Shown: one piece after another, positions 62,842-64,000 of the stretch | Layout: every line of letters begins with the position of its first letter | Numbering within the stretch: the stretch's first letter is position 1 | Assembly (NCBI RefSeq): GCF_900103985.1 | Contig: NZ_FNIE01000003.1 | Location: 310,001 to 374,000, forward strand | Direction: 5' to 3' | From: Actinacidiphila guanduensis | GTDB taxonomy: Bacteria; Actinomycetota; Actinomycetes; Streptomycetales; Streptomycetaceae | Length of the DNA stretch: 64,000 nt | Notes under the pieces: model-generated | What the model was told of the DNA's origin: nothing | The model's database searches: none | What the model saw: only the letters and a program-made list of their open reading frames with translations | Program-made: the position numbers and the translations under genes

Positions 62842-63833
62842 GACGGCTCCGCTCCCCCCTCGTCGTCACCACCACGGCGCTGGCCGGCGTGCTCGCGCTC
62901 TGCACGCCGAGCTACGCCGGTGGATCGTGGGACACCACCGACCCCGCTCCGCCCTCCCCGCCGCCCAAGGCCCCCGACCCCTCGACCATCAGCTCCCAGG
63001 TCCACTACTCCCGCAGCTACCACGGCTCGGGCGCGAGGATGACCTCCTCGGCCGCCGCCTGGTCGCCTCCCGTCTGCTGGTACGAACCCACCTACTCCCC
63101 CCAGCAGATGGAGGACTACCTGACCACCCACTACGAGGCCGAGCACATCGCGGAAGAGGTCATCGGGCAGGACGACCCCGGCGGCATCGACTACCACACC
63201 GGTGAGAAGGGCGCCTGGTGGAAGCTGGTCATCCCCGACACCGCCCGCGGCGGCGAATGCGACGCGCCGCACTCCTGGCTCTGGGTCACCCCCACCACCC
63301 CCAGCTCGCCGCAGGCGCCCGTCATCGACCCCAAGACCCTCGCCGGGCTCGCCTACGACCGGACCGTCCTGCCCGAGCCCGACATCACGCTGCGCCCCAC
63401 CGGGCAGAACCAACTGGTCAACCTGGACACGGAAGTCCGCTTCGACAAGGCCCTGCCCAAGGTGTGGGTCACCGCCCGGCTCGACAACGCGGCCTTCGGC
63501 GTGCACGTCGCCGCCACGACCACCGCCGTGCCCACGCGGCTGACGATCGACGCGGGCACCGCGGACGCCGATCCGGCCAGCTGCACCTACGACCTCAGCG
63601 CCAGCGGCGGGAAGTTCAGCGTGGACACCAAGGGCGCCGGGTGCAACGTGACGTACCGCAAGGCGTCGCCGCACGGCGGCTACCGGCTGACCGCCAGCGT
63701 CGTGTGGAAGGTCACCTGGACCCCCTCCGCCGACCCCGACGGTCCGCCGCAGGCCCGACCCGCGCTCCCGGACGGGCAGTCGAGCCGCACCTTCCCCGTG
63801 ACCGTGCGGGAGAACGTCGCCCTCAACCGCTGA
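62829..63833 (+). CDS. Secreted protein of unknown function
   Basis: A 334-residue exported protein. Signal peptide about 1-30 (ending SYA), a Pro/Ser-rich segment (APPSPPPKAPDPS), then a domain with CWYEPTYSPQQMEDYLTTHYEAEH and an invariant-looking WWKLVIPD and WLWVTP. The C-terminal half is beta-rich with paired cysteines (ASCTYDL, GAGCNVTYR) and a final PVTVRENVALNR. No membrane anchor is seen. ATG at 62829 overlaps the lipoprotein gene end, so the two are co-translated and possibly act together outside the membrane. No family recognised. Confidence 0.8.
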   Translation: MPALRRLRSPLVVTTTALAGVLALCTPSYAGGSWDTTDPAPPSPPPKAPDPSTISSQVHYSRSYHGSGARMTSSAAAWSPPVCWYEPTYSPQQMEDYLTTHYEAEHIAEEVIGQDDPGGIDYHTGEKGAWWKLVIPDTARGGECDAPHSWLWVTPTTPSSPQAPVIDPKTLAGLAYDRTVLPEPDITLRPTGQNQLVNLDTEVRFDKALPKVWVTARLDNAAFGVHVAATTTAVPTRLTIDAGTADADPASCTYDLSASGGKFSVDTKGAGCNVTYRKASPHGGYRLTASVVWKVTWTPSADPDGPPQARPALPDGQSSRTFPVTVRENVALNR

Positions 63834-63847
63834 GCGGACCCGCTCAG
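63830..63847. terminator. Compact hairpin spanning two stop codons
   Basis: CTGAGCG-GACC-CGCTCAG contains the stop of the secreted-protein gene (63831-63833) and that of the convergent def gene (63844-63846). A short bidirectional terminator is plausible. Confidence 0.6.
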
Positions 63848-64000
63848 TCGTTGGGGACGGTGGCGAACTTCGGGGTGGCCTCGGCCATCTGACGCATCAC
63901 GTCCTTGCGGTCGCGCTTGGAGAGGCGGTCGATGTAGAGGCGGCCGTAGAGGTGGTCGGTCTCGTGCTGGAGGCAGCGAGCGAAGTAGCCGGTGCCCTGG
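63844..64000 (-). CDS. def: Peptide deformylase, C-terminal part (window edge)
   Basis: The last about 52 codons of a gene running off the right edge. The translation [32 protein letters not shown] carries the deformylase motif HExxH (HETDH), which binds the catalytic metal with a Cys further upstream outside the window. It removes the formyl group from new proteins. The remainder lies beyond the window. Confidence 0.88.
   Translation of the reverse strand, partial: QGTGYFARCLQHETDHLYGRLYIDRLSKRDRKDVMRQMAEATPKFATVPND

Overview
This window looks like ordinary chromosomal DNA from a filamentous actinomycete, almost certainly family Streptomycetaceae. The GC content is very high, GTG starts are common, and stop/start overlaps of the ATGA, GTGA and TTGA kind are frequent. 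The gene content is that of the Streptomyces core: a conservon, lon with an HspR-type operator, kgd, sodN/sodX, sigH with its anti-sigma factor, wblE, the das chitobiose locus with dasR, and nrdAB behind a cobalamin riboswitch. From memory, the order lon, two-component pair, kgd, malic enzyme, sodN, sigH, wblE, nagB, das, nrd matches one conserved block of the S. coelicolor chromosome. I see no prophage, insertion sequence, CRISPR array, tRNA or rRNA, and no secondary-metabolite cluster.

Left third (1-20.8 kb). The window opens with the last two visible genes of a Nit1C/nitrogen-starvation-type cluster (MSMEG_0570 and MSMEG_0569 families), followed by a secreted GH18 chitinase with a DasR-type box. 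Next come an NlpC/P60 endopeptidase and a conservon (cvnA-B-C-D) with a styrene/indole monooxygenase-like flavoprotein as last gene. After these lie a PP2C-like protein, a MarR regulator with its own palindrome, a secreted GH25 lysozyme, lon with a HAIR element, two SAM-dependent enzymes, and an OmpR-type two-component system.

Middle (20.9-47.6 kb). kgd (fused E1/E2-like 2-oxoglutarate enzyme) is followed by a DUF4097-PadR operon with a putative PadR operator, a quinone-oxidoreductase-like MDR protein, malic enzyme and a polar amino acid ABC transporter. Then come divergent sodX/sodN, a MerR-thioredoxin operon, a secreted amidase, an RpiR/SIS regulator, a deaminase-like PLP enzyme, and a GNAT protein. 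The anti-sigma/sigH pair, a membrane protein, a diacylglycerol-kinase-like lipid kinase, wblE and a cytoplasmic HisKA_2 sensor kinase complete this part. Several non-coding repeat tracts lie here, the clearest being four tandem copies of a GCGCAGTTCC module at 43.4-43.8 kb; a related single copy lies next to lon.

Right third (47.6-64 kb). nagB, a GH3 N-acetylhexosaminidase, dasC-dasB-dasA and dasR form a chitobiose uptake and catabolism locus, with DasR boxes before nagB and dasA. With the chitinase at 2.4 kb, the window holds a path from extracellular chitin through uptake and intracellular cleavage to GlcN-6-P deamination, under one predicted regulator. The ATPase (MsiK in Streptomyces) and GlcNAc kinase or deacetylase are not here. 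A DUF3311/sodium-solute symporter pair, a GlxA-type AraC regulator, a B12-riboswitch-controlled nrdAB operon, a two-gene operon of unknown exported proteins and the end of a peptide deformylase gene close the window.

No wholly new multi-gene defence or biosynthetic system is evident. The least explained items are the exported pair at 62.2-63.8 kb, the 14-residue repeat tail of CvnA, a palindrome shared by the conservon and an NlpC/P60 gene, and the tandem GCGCAGTTCC modules. Gene assignments rest on reading translations and motifs by eye, not on database searches.
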